Positions 15,487 to 24,659 of a stretch of DNA of 64,000 bases are shown one piece after another. The stretch's first letter is position 1, and every line of letters begins with the position of its first letter. The stretch spans positions 1 through 64,000 of the forward strand of contig NZ_JBHTCM010000010.1 of assembly GCF_042665545.1 (NCBI RefSeq). Reading direction: 5' to 3'. The position numbers and the translations under genes were made by a program. The notes below the pieces were generated by a model, which saw only the letters and a list, made by a program, of their open reading frames with translations, did no database searches and was not told the origin of the DNA. Origin of the DNA: Rhodocista pekingensis (GTDB lineage Bacteria > Pseudomonadota > Alphaproteobacteria > Azospirillales > Azospirillaceae).

Positions 15487-16086
15487 TCAGATCGCACCGG
15501 CCTCCGGGTGCCACAGGTGCGTCAGCGGTCCGTCGCGCCCGTAGAGCGGGTCCGTTGCCGGAACCGGCACGCGGCCGATGCGGGGCAGCGCCTGCGCCGC
15601 CTCCCCCGTGCCTTTCATGTCGGGCTCCTGCCCCGGCGGATAGCCGCCGACGGCCAGAAAGTCGGGACTGCTCTCCAGATTCCGGTGCGCCACGCCGGCG
15701 GGAATCAGCACGGCGTCCCCGGCCGCGAGCGCGACCTCGATCCCTTCCTCCCCGCCGAAGCGGACCCGTACCCGGCCGGTGGCGATTCCCAGCACCTCGT
15801 GCGCCGTGGTGTGGAAATGGTGCCAGCCATAGATGCCGTCGCGCCAGAGCCCGCCCCAGCCGTTGCCGGCGAACAGCGATTCGAAGGCGGCTGCCCGGTC
15901 GCCCTCCCCCACCGCGCCGCGGTAGACCAGCAGCGGCAGATGCGGGTTGTTCGGCGCCCCGGCGCGGGGCGCCAGCACATGCCGCTCGACCGCGGCCCCA
16001 GGGTCGGGAACGGGATGGTCGGGAACGGGATGGTCGGGAACCGGATGAGCGGGGTTGCCGCGGCGGGCGGCTCCGTCCTCTGCCAT
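15487..16086 (-). CDS. Cupin-domain protein (YjlB-like)
   Basis: 199 residues. A single cupin barrel is suggested by the metal-type pattern GWHHFHTTAHEVLGIATG (about residues 88-105) and the later AGDAVLIPAGVAHRN. The arrangement resembles YjlB-type cupins of unknown substrate. The ATG at 16086 is preceded by GGGAGGACAGC and is clearly better than the upstream ATG. Residues about 14-28 repeat HPVPD three times, encoded by a 15-bp tandem repeat. It is divergent from the epimerase gene. Confidence 0.75.
   Translation of the reverse strand: MAEDGAARRGNPAHPVPDHPVPDHPVPDPGAAVERHVLAPRAGAPNNPHLPLLVYRGAVGEGDRAAAFESLFAGNGWGGLWRDGIYGWHHFHTTAHEVLGIATGRVRVRFGGEEGIEVALAAGDAVLIPAGVAHRNLESSPDFLAVGGYPPGQEPDMKGTGEAAQALPRIGRVPVPATDPLYGRDGPLTHLWHPEAGAI
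16002..16046. repeat. Tandem 15-bp repeat, three copies, inside cupin gene
   Basis: GGTCGGGAACGGGAT occurs twice exactly and once with a single change (ACGG to ACCG). In the cupin gene it encodes a repeated HPVPD pentapeptide. Copy number can change without frameshift. Confidence 0.85.
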
Positions 16087-16236
16087 GCTGTCCTCCCGGA
16101 AGTCGATGGGCTGCAACTCGATGGGCCGGAATGCGGTTGGCGCTCCCCCGCTGCAACGCTAGACAGGGCCGGACGGTCCATCGCGGTCCATCGCGCGCCG
16201 CAGGGCCGGCGCGTCCGGCTTTTCAGGGGTTACGGC

Positions 16237-17208
16237 ATGCGGGTCCTGGTCACCGGGGCGGGCGGTTTCGTCGGGCGCGCGCTGCTGCCGGCGCTCGCCG
16301 CCCGCGGGCATACGGCAGTGGCGGCCGTGCGGCAGCCGCTGGGCCGGCCGGATGTCGCGGAGGCCGTGGTCGGCGACATCGCCGCGGTGGCGGACTGGCG
16401 CCCCTGGCTGGAGGGAATCGACGCGGTGGCGCATCTGGCCGCCTGGGTCCACCGGCCCGGCCAGCGCGGGGCCGAGGCGGACCGCGCCGCCCACGCCGTG
16501 AACGCGGAGGCGACCGGGCGGCTGGCGGCGGCCGCGGCGGCGGCAGGCGTCGGTCGTTTCGTCTTCCTGAGCAGCGTGAAGGCCCTGGGCGAATCGAGCC
16601 CTGGCCGGCCCCTGACGGACGCGGACACGCCCGCCCCGGCGGACGCCTACGGCCGCTCCAAGCTGGAGGGGGAGCGGCGGCTGGCCGCGGCCGCGGCGGG
16701 AACCGGGATGGCGGCGGTCAGCCTGCGCCCGCCGCTGGTCCACGGGCCGGGCGTGAGAGCGAACCTCCTGACCCTGCTGCGGGCGATCGAGCGGGGCGTG
16801 CCGCTGCCGCTGGCGGCGGTGCGCAACCGCCGCTCCCTGATCCATGTCGGCACCCTGGCCGACGCCGTGGTGCGGGCTCTGGAGCGGCCGGGAGCGGAGC
16901 CGGGGCCGTATCTGGTGGCGGACGCGCCCGCCCTGTCCACGGCCGACCTGGTCCGCACGCTGGCGGCCGGCATGGGTCGGGAGGCGCGGCTGTGGCCGTT
17001 GCCGCCGGCCCTGCTGGCCGCGGCGGCGCGGCTGCCGCGCGTCGGGGGGGCCGTGGCGCGGCTGACCGGCGATCTGGAGATCGACGGGGGGCGCTTCCGC
17101 CGGGTCTACGACTGGCAGCCGCCGCTGCCGCAGGGCGAGGCCCTGCGGCGCACGGCGGCGTGGTATGCCGGCGTCAGTGGTCGGAGCCGTGCAGGATCTG
17201 GTTCCTGA
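16237..17208 (+). CDS. NAD-dependent epimerase/dehydratase (extended SDR)
   Basis: 323 residues of the extended short-chain dehydrogenase fold. The Rossmann motif VTGAGGFVG is at residues 5-13, the serine region FLSSVKALGE near 110, and the catalytic Y-x3-K (YGRSKLEGE) near 140. This family contains UDP-glucose 4-epimerases and related sugar-nucleotide enzymes; the substrate cannot be told here. The ATG at 16237 starts the strand directly. The 3' end overlaps a convergent gene by 35 bp. Confidence 0.85.
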   Translation: MRVLVTGAGGFVGRALLPALAARGHTAVAAVRQPLGRPDVAEAVVGDIAAVADWRPWLEGIDAVAHLAAWVHRPGQRGAEADRAAHAVNAEATGRLAAAAAAAGVGRFVFLSSVKALGESSPGRPLTDADTPAPADAYGRSKLEGERRLAAAAAGTGMAAVSLRPPLVHGPGVRANLLTLLRAIERGVPLPLAAVRNRRSLIHVGTLADAVVRALERPGAEPGPYLVADAPALSTADLVRTLAAGMGREARLWPLPPALLAAAARLPRVGGAVARLTGDLEIDGGRFRRVYDWQPPLPQGEALRRTAAWYAGVSGRSRAGSGS

Positions 17209-17515
17209 GCCCGGTGTCGTAGTCGCGCCCGGCGGGGGTCAGCACGAAGCCGTAGGGATAGTCGGAACGGATCAGGCCCTTGCGCTCCAGCGCCGCCCAG
17301 GGGGCGGGGTTGGTCAGGCCGGTGGCGTCGGCCGAGGAGACGACCCAGGGGCCGAGGTGGAAATGGTTGCCGTGGGCATGGGGCAGCTCGTCCACCCGGA
17401 TGCCGCCGTCCTCCGTCGGACGGCCGAGCCCGTCCAGCCCGGCGAGCGCCTGGAACAGGGTCAGGGTCTTGAGTTGCAGGGCATTGAGGTTCAGCGGGTT
17501 CTTCCTGGCGGCCAT
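17174..17515 (-). CDS. Conserved hypothetical protein, winged-helix-like
   Basis: 113 residues, recognisable as a recurrent alphaproteobacterial protein of unknown function. The order of a leucine-rich helix (LKTLTLFQALAGL), a His-rich middle (PHAHGNHFHLG) and a C-terminal WAALERKGLI plus FVLTPAGRDYD resembles a winged-helix unit; this is only a pattern impression. There is no signal sequence. Its end overlaps the epimerase stop tail-to-tail by 35 bp. Confidence 0.7.
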   Translation of the reverse strand: MAARKNPLNLNALQLKTLTLFQALAGLDGLGRPTEDGGIRVDELPHAHGNHFHLGPWVVSSADATGLTNPAPWAALERKGLIRSDYPYGFVLTPAGRDYDTGLRNQILHGSDH

Positions 17516-17679
17516 CGGGCACGGGCTCCGGCATCGTCGGACGGGGTTCTGTCCAGCCGCGGGTTGAAGCGCGCGGCGGCGCCGGCGTCAACCCCCGGTG
17601 TTCCCCGTCCGGGCCGTTCCCGCTTGCGCTTCCGATCAGGCTTGTCATCTTTCCGGGACGCTTTCCCGACCGGATTCCC

Positions 17680-18672
17680 ATGGCCCGCCGTTCCCACCCC
17701 CCTCTGCTTCCGGGTCTTCTCCTGGCCGCCGCCGTGGCCGGGGCCTGCCTGCTGCCCGCCCTGGCCCCGGCCGCCCGCGCCGACATGGAGACGGGCCGGA
17801 CCGCCTTCCGCGCCGGCGACATGGCGGCGGCGCTGACGGAGTTCCGCAAGGAGGCCGAGGCCGGCAACGCCGAGGCGCAGTACCTGGTGGGGCAGATGAC
17901 GGCGCTGGGCCAGGGCACCGCGCGCGACGTGCCGGGCGGGCTGGTCTGGCTGGAGCGGGCGGCGGCGGCGGGCAATGTGGAGGCGATGACGGCGGCCGGC
18001 TCGCTCTACGCCTCCGGCGACGGGGTGAAGGCCGACTTCGGCCGCGCCTTCGCCCTGCTGCGCCCGGCCGCCGAGGCGGGCGATGCCGAGGCGCAGAACA
18101 ATCTGGGCGTGCTCTATTATTTCGGGCTGGGTACGGAGCCGGACCCGGTGCAGGCCCTGGTCTGGACGACGAGAGCGGAGCGGCAGGGCATGCTCCAGGC
18201 GATCCGCCTGCGCACCGAGATCGAGCGCGACCTGAGCGTGGCGCAGAGGGCCGAGGCGCAGCGTCTGCTGGGTCCCGCAGCGCCGGTGCCTGCCCCCGCC
18301 CCGGCACAGAAGGCGGCGCCCGCCCCTCCGGCCACGGCGATGACGGCGGTCGCGCCGCCCGTCCCGGCGCCGGAGACGCCGCCCGCGCCAGCCCCGGCGG
18401 GTCCGCCCGCCGCCACCGCCGCAAGCGGCTGGTCGGTGCAGCTCGGCGCCCTGCCCAGCGAGGCGGAGGCCCGGCGGGAATGGGCGGCGATCCGGCAGCG
18501 CCACCCGGACCTGCTCCCGGCGGGGGACGTGCGCTTCGTACCCGTCGATCTGGGGACGCGCGGCGTCTACACCCGCATCCTGGCCGGCAGCTTCCCGACC
18601 GCAGCGGAGGCCGCCGCGGCCTGCGCCCGGTTCAAGGACGCGGGCCGCGACTGCCTGGTGCGCCGGCGCTGA
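17680..18672 (+). CDS. Exported Sel1-repeat protein with SPOR domain
   Basis: 330 residues. A signal peptide covers about residues 1-35. Sel1-type helical repeats follow (AEAGNAEAQYLVGQM, AEAGDAEAQNNLGVLYYFGLG). Then comes a proline/alanine-rich linker (about 205-248) and a C-terminal SPOR domain (GWSVQLGALPSEAEA to the end). SPOR domains bind denuded peptidoglycan glycan strands at septa, so a role in the periplasm near the division site is likely. Its last 41 bp overlap the convergent O-antigen ligase gene. Confidence 0.85.
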   Translation: MARRSHPPLLPGLLLAAAVAGACLLPALAPAARADMETGRTAFRAGDMAAALTEFRKEAEAGNAEAQYLVGQMTALGQGTARDVPGGLVWLERAAAAGNVEAMTAAGSLYASGDGVKADFGRAFALLRPAAEAGDAEAQNNLGVLYYFGLGTEPDPVQALVWTTRAERQGMLQAIRLRTEIERDLSVAQRAEAQRLLGPAAPVPAPAPAQKAAPAPPATAMTAVAPPVPAPETPPAPAPAGPPAATAASGWSVQLGALPSEAEARREWAAIRQRHPDLLPAGDVRFVPVDLGTRGVYTRILAGSFPTAAEAAAACARFKDAGRDCLVRRR

Positions 18673-19879
18673 CCCCGCCCGCGGCCCCGGCACCGCCCGC
18701 GGCCACCAGCACCAGCAGGAACGCCGTCAGCAGCAGCGAACAGATCCACCAGGTCTGCCAGGCGCCATAGGCGAAGTTGGCGATGATGAGGGCCGAGGCG
18801 AAGGCGGCCAGCGCGTAGGGCTGCGCCGTCCCCAGCCGGCGGGTGCGGTCGAGCAGAACCAGCAGGAACCAGAGCAGCAGCGCCGATCCCACCACCCCCA
18901 GCTCCAGCAGCGATTGCAGGAACAGATTGTGCGGGTGCAACGGCAGCCCCTCCATCCCCTCGGCCGGGAAGGAGCGGGAGGCGTCCAGCCCCCAGCCGAA
19001 CAGCGGATTCTCCGCCACCCGGTCGGCGGCGTACTGCCAGATCTTGATCCGGTGACGGAAGCTCCAGGGCAGCTCCTCCACCTCCGCCACCCCGGCACGG
19101 TAGAGCCCGTGCGCGATCGGCACGCCGAAGACGAAGCCGGCCACAAGCACCGTGCCGATCAGGAGCCGCGCCGCCGCCGGCGACCACAGCGCCAGGGCCA
19201 GCACGACCAGCCCGGCCAGCATCCCCGCCACCGCGGAAGCGCTGGGCGTCGCCAGCGTCAGCAGGAAGTAGCCGGCGGGCAGCAGCCAGGCGGTACGCAC
19301 GAAACCCCGCCGGTGCAGCAGCAACGCCGCCGGCCAGACCAGCATGGCCAGGATGACCGCGGGCCGGTTCAGCGCTCGGATGCGCCCGATATGCGTGGGG
19401 TCGCCCAGCTTGCCCAGGGAATAGAGGGGCTGGCCGGCCAGCACCTCCACTGCGTAGACGGCGAGCCCGATGGCGATGCCGGCCAGCAGCCAGCGCTCGA
19501 TCCGCCGCCGCCGCTCCGCCTCCAGCCCGGCGGTCAGGGCGATCAGCAGGATGCCGGGCACGAACTCGTAGGCGAAGGTGATCGTCTGGGCGAGACCGTC
19601 GATCAGCACCGGAGTCCAGGCGATGCTGAGACCGCCGGCCAGCCAGAACAGCAGCAGCGGCAGCAGCAGGCCGCGGTCCAGCGGCGGCAGCCGGCGGCAG
19701 CGCCAGAGCACCGTGCCGCCGGCCAGCACCGCCCCGGCGATGAAGATCGGCGCCATGCCCAGCGGCAGCAGCGGCGCGAACAGGGCCGTGCCCAGCCCGA
19801 CCATGCCCAGCAGGATGCCTGGAACGGGGCGGGCGAAGGGATCGGAAGCGGACCTCCCGCGCAGGTCGCGGGGGCTCAT
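18632..19879 (-). CDS. O-antigen ligase family membrane protein
   Basis: 415 residues with about ten to twelve predicted membrane segments and a large periplasmic loop. The Wzy_C/WaaL signature is seen in the loop end, LHPHNLFLQSLLELGVVG, preceded by FGWGLDASRSFP. Enzymes of this type transfer O-polysaccharide from undecaprenyl diphosphate to lipid A-core, or polymerise it. It is translationally coupled to the upstream GT9 gene through an ATGA overlap, which supports an LPS role. The C-terminal tail is a Gly/Ala-rich extension overlapping the neighbouring gene. Confidence 0.85.
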   Translation of the reverse strand: MSPRDLRGRSASDPFARPVPGILLGMVGLGTALFAPLLPLGMAPIFIAGAVLAGGTVLWRCRRLPPLDRGLLLPLLLFWLAGGLSIAWTPVLIDGLAQTITFAYEFVPGILLIALTAGLEAERRRRIERWLLAGIAIGLAVYAVEVLAGQPLYSLGKLGDPTHIGRIRALNRPAVILAMLVWPAALLLHRRGFVRTAWLLPAGYFLLTLATPSASAVAGMLAGLVVLALALWSPAAARLLIGTVLVAGFVFGVPIAHGLYRAGVAEVEELPWSFRHRIKIWQYAADRVAENPLFGWGLDASRSFPAEGMEGLPLHPHNLFLQSLLELGVVGSALLLWFLLVLLDRTRRLGTAQPYALAAFASALIIANFAYGAWQTWWICSLLLTAFLLVLVAAGGAGAAGGVSAGAPGSRGPRP

Positions 19880-20799
19880 GGCCGGTCTCCGGTGCGGGCG
19901 AGCAGGGCCAGCGCGGCTGCCTCCACCGCCGCCGGCTCCAGCCGGCGCATGCGCTCCTCCGGCTGCGGCGCGTCGGGTGCCAGCACAAGGGCCGCATGCG
20001 GCCCCCAGGGGCCGTAGATGTCGGCCGGGGTCGGGCCGAACAGGCCGAGCGTCGGGGTGCCGGCCGCGGCGGCGAGATGCATCAGCCCGGAATCGTTGCC
20101 GATGTAGAGACGGGCGCGGGCGAGGCAGGCGCCGGCGAGCAGCGGGTCGGTGCGGCCGACGAGGTCAACGGCGCGGTCCGGCCCCAGCCGGTCCAGCACC
20201 GGGCGGCAGCGCGCCTCCTCCCCTGGGCCGGCCAGGACGAGGGTGCGGGCGCCGGCGAGCGGCCCTGCCGGCCCGGTGAGCCGGTCCGCGAGGTCGGCGA
20301 AGCGGTCGGCGGGCCATTCCTTGCCCGGCCAGTTGGCTGCCGGCCCGACCGCCAGGAACGGGCCGGGACCGCCGAGCCGGGCCGCGGCCTGGGCCCGGGC
20401 CGCGTCGTCGAACCAGAGCCGCGGCGGCGGCGGTGGTGTCAGCCTGAACAGCCGGCCCAGATCCTCGACCTTGTGCAGCCCCTGTCCCGACATGCGGTAG
20501 ACGGCCCGCCGGTCGGCCCGGATCAGCCGGGAGACGGCGGAGTCGCGCAGATCGACCACCAGCCCCCAGTGGCGGCCGACGGTGCGGCGCCAGAGCGTGA
20601 GCCAGTGTCCGGCCCAGCGCCGCTTCGGCAGGGCGATCAGGTCGGCCAGCCGGGGCACGGCCCGGAACAGCGGCGCCGGGATCGGGCCGCAGGCGATGGT
20701 GAAGCGGGCCTCCGGGCGGGTGTCCACCAGATGGCCGAGCAGGCCCGTGGTGAGCACCGCATCGCCCAGGCGGTTGGAGGTGATGAAGAGGATGTCCAC
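19876..20799 (-). CDS. Glycosyltransferase family 9 (heptosyltransferase-like)
   Basis: 307 residues of the GT-B, ADP-heptose:LPS heptosyltransferase family, acting on the LPS inner core at the inner membrane. Hallmarks are the N-terminal ILFITSNRLGDAVLTTGLLG, the AVGPAANWPGKEWPADRF strand of the C-terminal domain and the nucleotide-sugar site YIGNDSGLMHLAAAAGTPTL. I took GTG at 20799, which begins VDILFITSN. It is coupled to the O-antigen ligase gene by a 4-bp overlap. Confidence 0.87.
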   Translation of the reverse strand: MDILFITSNRLGDAVLTTGLLGHLVDTRPEARFTIACGPIPAPLFRAVPRLADLIALPKRRWAGHWLTLWRRTVGRHWGLVVDLRDSAVSRLIRADRRAVYRMSGQGLHKVEDLGRLFRLTPPPPPRLWFDDAARAQAAARLGGPGPFLAVGPAANWPGKEWPADRFADLADRLTGPAGPLAGARTLVLAGPGEEARCRPVLDRLGPDRAVDLVGRTDPLLAGACLARARLYIGNDSGLMHLAAAAGTPTLGLFGPTPADIYGPWGPHAALVLAPDAPQPEERMRRLEPAAVEAAALALLARTGDRP

Positions 20800-21067
20800 G
20801 CGGATCGTCGTCCTGTCGGAACGCCCGGCCGAGGGGCCCGGCAACGGCTGCCCGTCCCATCCCGCCAGGGGGCGGCAGCGGGCGACCTTATAGCCCCCGC
20901 CGCGCCGGATTGCCAAGGCGGCCCGCCCCCCTGCCCCGCCCGGCCCGTCCCGCTCTGCCCTGCCTGCTCTGCCCTGCCCCGCTCTGCGGCCATGCCGCGG
21001 CGCAGGCTTGTCCGGTCCCCGCCGCCTGCCTACGTCATCCCGTCGAGAGCCTGACCGGGAGATAGCG

Positions 21068-21964
21068 ATGACGACCGAGCCGCCCCTTGCCGTTCCCCTG
21101 CCGCAGCGGGGTGTGCTGGCCGTCGGCGGGCCGGACCGCGTGAGCTTCCTGCAAGGGCTGGTCTCCAACGACGTGGCCCGGGTAGCGGAAGGGCGCGCCG
21201 TCTGGGCCGCGCTGCTGACGGCGCAGGGCAAGTATCTGCACGACTTCTGCATCGCCGCCCTGGGCGAAGAGCTGCTGCTGGACTGCGAGGCGGCCCGGCG
21301 CGACGACCTGCTGCGCCGGCTGCGCCCCTACCGGCTGCGGGCGCAGGTGACGTTGGAGGACCGCACGGACACCCTGGCGGTGTCCGCCCTGGTCGGCACC
21401 GCCGCCCCGGCCGCCCTGGAGCTACCGGCCGAGCCCGGCGCCGCGCGGACGGTCGCCGGCGGCACCGCCTTCGTCGATCCCCGCCACGCCGCCCTGGGGC
21501 TGCGGCTGATCCTGCCGCGGGAGGACGGCGGGACGGTCCTGGCCGGCTTCCGCCAGGGCGGGGAGGCCGACTGGGACTCGGCCCGGCTGGCGCTGGGCGT
21601 CCCCGACGGCAGCCGCGACCTGGTGCCGGAGAAGTCCATCCTGCTGGAGAACGGTTTCGACGAGCTGCACGGCGTGGCCTGGGACAAGGGCTGCTGGATG
21701 GGCCAGGAGCTGACCGCCCGCACCCGCTACCGCGGCCTGATCCGCAAGCGCCTGCTGCCGGTCGAGGTCTGCGGCCCGCTGCCAGCGCCGGGCACGCCCG
21801 TCTTCCTGGGCGAGCGCGAGGCCGGGGAGATGCGCAGCGGGCACGGCGGTCAGGCCCTGGCCCTGCTGCGGCTGGAGGAGGTGGAACGGGCCGCGGCGGA
21901 GGGGTTGTCCTTCCGCGCCGGCGAGACGACGCTGTCGCCGCGCCGCCCGTCCTGGATGGGCTGA
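21068..21964 (+). CDS. ygfZ: YgfZ/GcvT-domain iron-sulfur cluster repair protein
   Basis: 298 residues of the YgfZ family, a folate-binding relative of GcvT needed for maintenance of some [4Fe-4S] enzymes. The diagnostic motif K-G-C-x-x-G-Q-E is present as KGCWMGQELTAR near residue 220, and the N terminus RVSFLQGLVSNDV fits. The start at 21068 follows GGGAGATAGCG. It stands alone, in the opposite direction to the GT9 gene, after a C/T-rich spacer. Confidence 0.9.
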   Translation: MTTEPPLAVPLPQRGVLAVGGPDRVSFLQGLVSNDVARVAEGRAVWAALLTAQGKYLHDFCIAALGEELLLDCEAARRDDLLRRLRPYRLRAQVTLEDRTDTLAVSALVGTAAPAALELPAEPGAARTVAGGTAFVDPRHAALGLRLILPREDGGTVLAGFRQGGEADWDSARLALGVPDGSRDLVPEKSILLENGFDELHGVAWDKGCWMGQELTARTRYRGLIRKRLLPVEVCGPLPAPGTPVFLGEREAGEMRSGHGGQALALLRLEEVERAAAEGLSFRAGETTLSPRRPSWMG

Positions 21965-22049
21965 CGCGGCGGACGCTGCGGACGGGTGTATTTGGCAACC
22001 TGTTTGGGTAACCTTACCCCGGACGGAACCGGGGGGAAGGAAGGGCGGC

Positions 22050-24659
22050 ATGCCGCTGATCCGGGCAGGATGGACGGTGCGCGGGCTGAGCGCGGCGCTG
22101 GCGCTGGCCGCCGTGCTGGGCGGCGGCGGGCTTCTGGCGGCAGGCGCCTTCAATCTGGCCCGGTTCGGGCAGGTGTCGGCCAGCCTGGCCGCGCTTCCCG
22201 CCGATACCGCGGCGAAGGAGGCGAGCCTGGAGTCCTTCCGCGAGCGGCTGGGACAGAGCGGCTTCCTCCAGAGCCTCTGGCTCTACCAGAGCAGCCGCGC
22301 CGCGGAACCGCGCGCCGCCATGGACGCCGCACTGGAGTCGGCCGAGCGCGACCTGCGGGCCTTCGAGTCCCGCCGCCTGGGCGCCTCCGAATCCGCGCTG
22401 GCGCGCGACCTGCGCAAGCTGCTGGAGGGATACCGGCAGGCCCTGGCCGCCGGCCCCGACGCGCTGGCAGGCCCCGCCGGCACGCTGCTGGCCCTGCGTC
22501 ATGCCGAACTGGCCGACCGCATCGCCGCCTTCCACGGCGAGCGCGACGCCGAGGCCGCGGCCCGGCTGACCCCGCTGGCGATGCAGGGCTTCTGGCTGGG
22601 CCTGACGGCAGCGGCCGTGGCGGTGCTGCTGGCGCTGGCCCTGCTGCTGCTGCTCCGGGTGCGGGTGCTGGCGCCGCTGGCGGAGCTGCGCCGGTCGGTG
22701 GAGGCGCTGTCCCGCGGCGACTGGCGCGGCGGCCTGTGGGGCACGGAGCGGACGGACGAGTTCGGCGCACTGGCCCGGAGCCTGGAGGGGTTCCGCCGGC
22801 AGGTCGCGGACCTGCCCGACATCTCTGTCCTGACGGAGGAGGGCCGCGTCCGGCTGAAGTTCGAAGGCGGGGCCGGCGACCTGTTCCAGGCCGTGCAGGG
22901 CCGCCTGCGCGAGGCCGGCACCGCCCTGGCCGCCAGCGGCACGGAGGCCGAGCAGACCCTGGCCCGGATGAAGGGCGAGCTGGAGGTGGCGCTGGCGCAG
23001 GTGCAGACCCTGTGCGCCGCCGTCGCCCGCAGTTCCGGCGAGAGCAACCGGGAGATCCGCCAGTCGGGCGAGTTGCTGGCCCACGCCGCCGCCCAGGTCC
23101 GTGCTTTCGACGCCCGCGGCCCCGGCGGCGGGCTGGACGGGCTGGTGGACAATCTCCGCCGCAACGCCGAGCGGCTGGCCGAGACCCTGGCCGACACCGG
23201 GCAGGAGGTCGGGCACACCCTGCGCGGCCTGACCGGCAGCGCCGCGGACATCCACGACAGCTCCGAACAGGCCCGCGCCGCCACCCGCGCGCTGTCCGAG
23301 GCCCTGGCCGACGTGCAGACGAAGATGCTGGCGGCGGTCAAGGTGATGCGGGCGGCGGGAGAGCTTCTCACCGGCACGGCCGGCACCGCCGGCGCGGATG
23401 TCGGCCGCATCGTGGCCGCCGTGGGCGACGCCGAGCATGCCCTGGCCGCCGCCCTGGCCGAGGCTACCAACCGGCTGGACGGGGCCATGGGCGAGGCCAC
23501 CCGGCGGCTGGACGGCGTCATGGAGGACGCGGCCCAGCGCCTGGATCTGGCCCTGGAGGGGGCGACGGGCCGGCTGAACGGGGCGCTGGACGCCGCCACC
23601 CGCCGCATGGACGGCGCCACCGACCAGATCGCCCGCACCGCCGGCATCCTGGAGGAGCGCGGCCGCAGCAACGGCGACCGCATGGACGCGGCCATCGAGG
23701 AGCTGAACACCGCCGCGCGGACGGTGGAGCAGTCGGCCCGGGTGCAGGAGGACCGGCTGGCCCCCGTGGTGGAACGGATCGGCCGGATCGAGGATGCGCT
23801 GAGCGCCACCGCCGCCGAGCTGGCGTCGCGCACCGGGCTGCTGTCCAAGGCGGTGGGGGAGATCCACGGGCTGGCGGACGGGCTGGCCGGGGAGATGGAG
23901 CGCCGCCGCGCCGAGCCGGTGCAGGCCCAGCTCGCCGAGCAGGTGCTGGACCGGCTGCACGAGACGGCGGCACTCCTGACCCAGCGGGCGGAGGCGGCCG
24001 GCGGCACGGCGGAGCGGCTGAGCCGGATGCTGGCGGACGGGCTGGACACGGTGACCCTGCGGCTGCGCGATGCCGCGGCCGAACTGCACCAGCAGAGCCG
24101 CGCCGTGGCGACGGAAGCCGCGGCGGCCACCACCGCCCTGGAGACGAGTCTGACGGCGGCGCTGGTCCGGCAGGAGGCGACGACGGAAACCCTGCGCGGC
24201 GTTGCCGACGGGCTGGCCCCGCTGACCGGACTGCCCGGACGGAGCGACGCCGCCACCGCCGCCCTGTCGGCCCTGGCCGGGGACCTGGGCACCCGGCTGG
24301 CCGGGCTGGAGCGGGTGGCCGGCGCGCTGGCCGAGACGACGGCCGCCTTGCAGGCGCTGGCCGAGCGCGGCGACACGGCCGGGGCCGAGCGCGCCGCGGC
24401 GGAGCGCGCCGCCGCCGAAGCGGCCGAAGCGCCCGCGGCCGACGCCGCGGAGAAGGCCGCCGCAGCCGAAGCCGCTGCGGCCGCGGCCACTGCGACCCAG
24501 GCCGCAACCCGCGAGCTGGGCCTGCGGCTGGCGGAGATCGCGGACCAGCTCCGCGCCACGGCCACCGGGATGCAGGGGGCGACCGGGATGCAGGGGGCGA
24601 CCGCGGGCACTGCCGCGGCCCCCCGTGCCGCCCTTCTGCCGGAGCCGGTGGCGGACTGA
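22050..24659 (+). CDS. Large membrane-bound HAMP coiled-coil protein
   Basis: 869 residues. Two membrane helices (about 11-33 and 183-207) frame an extracytoplasmic helical domain of about 150 residues. A HAMP-like segment follows (about 207-260, ending EFGALARSLEGFRRQV). The remaining 600 residues are almost wholly alanine-rich coiled coil. The layout resembles a chemoreceptor, but I find no conserved signalling hairpin (the E-x-G-rich tip) and no pentapeptide tether, so it is probably not a classical chemoreceptor. Residues 472-526 form five 11-residue repeats. The C terminus has an Ala/Glu-rich stretch and a duplicated GMQGAT. Function is unknown; a structural or scaffold sensor is possible. 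Confidence 0.8.
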   Translation: MPLIRAGWTVRGLSAALALAAVLGGGGLLAAGAFNLARFGQVSASLAALPADTAAKEASLESFRERLGQSGFLQSLWLYQSSRAAEPRAAMDAALESAERDLRAFESRRLGASESALARDLRKLLEGYRQALAAGPDALAGPAGTLLALRHAELADRIAAFHGERDAEAAARLTPLAMQGFWLGLTAAAVAVLLALALLLLLRVRVLAPLAELRRSVEALSRGDWRGGLWGTERTDEFGALARSLEGFRRQVADLPDISVLTEEGRVRLKFEGGAGDLFQAVQGRLREAGTALAASGTEAEQTLARMKGELEVALAQVQTLCAAVARSSGESNREIRQSGELLAHAAAQVRAFDARGPGGGLDGLVDNLRRNAERLAETLADTGQEVGHTLRGLTGSAADIHDSSEQARAATRALSEALADVQTKMLAAVKVMRAAGELLTGTAGTAGADVGRIVAAVGDAEHALAAALAEATNRLDGAMGEATRRLDGVMEDAAQRLDLALEGATGRLNGALDAATRRMDGATDQIARTAGILEERGRSNGDRMDAAIEELNTAARTVEQSARVQEDRLAPVVERIGRIEDALSATAAELASRTGLLSKAVGEIHGLADGLAGEMERRRAEPVQAQLAEQVLDRLHETAALLTQRAEAAGGTAERLSRMLADGLDTVTLRLRDAAAELHQQSRAVATEAAAATTALETSLTAALVRQEATTETLRGVADGLAPLTGLPGRSDAATAALSALAGDLGTRLAGLERVAGALAETTAALQALAERGDTAGAERAAAERAAAEAAEAPAADAAEKAAAAEAAAAAATATQAATRELGLRLAEIADQLRATATGMQGATGMQGATAGTAAAPRAALLPEPVAD
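23463..23627 (+). repeat. Five in-frame 11-codon (hendecad) repeats
   Basis: The encoded units are ATNRLDGAMGE, ATRRLDGVMED, AAQRLDLALEG, ATGRLNGALDA and ATRRMDGATDQ. Two weaker units precede them. A strict 11-residue period indicates a right-handed or straight coiled coil rather than a heptad one. Confidence 0.85.
24564..24599 (+). repeat. Direct 18-bp repeat, two copies
   Basis: ACCGGGATGCAGGGGGCG occurs twice in tandem and is followed by a partial third copy. It encodes TGMQGA twice near the C terminus of the HAMP protein. Confidence 0.8.
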
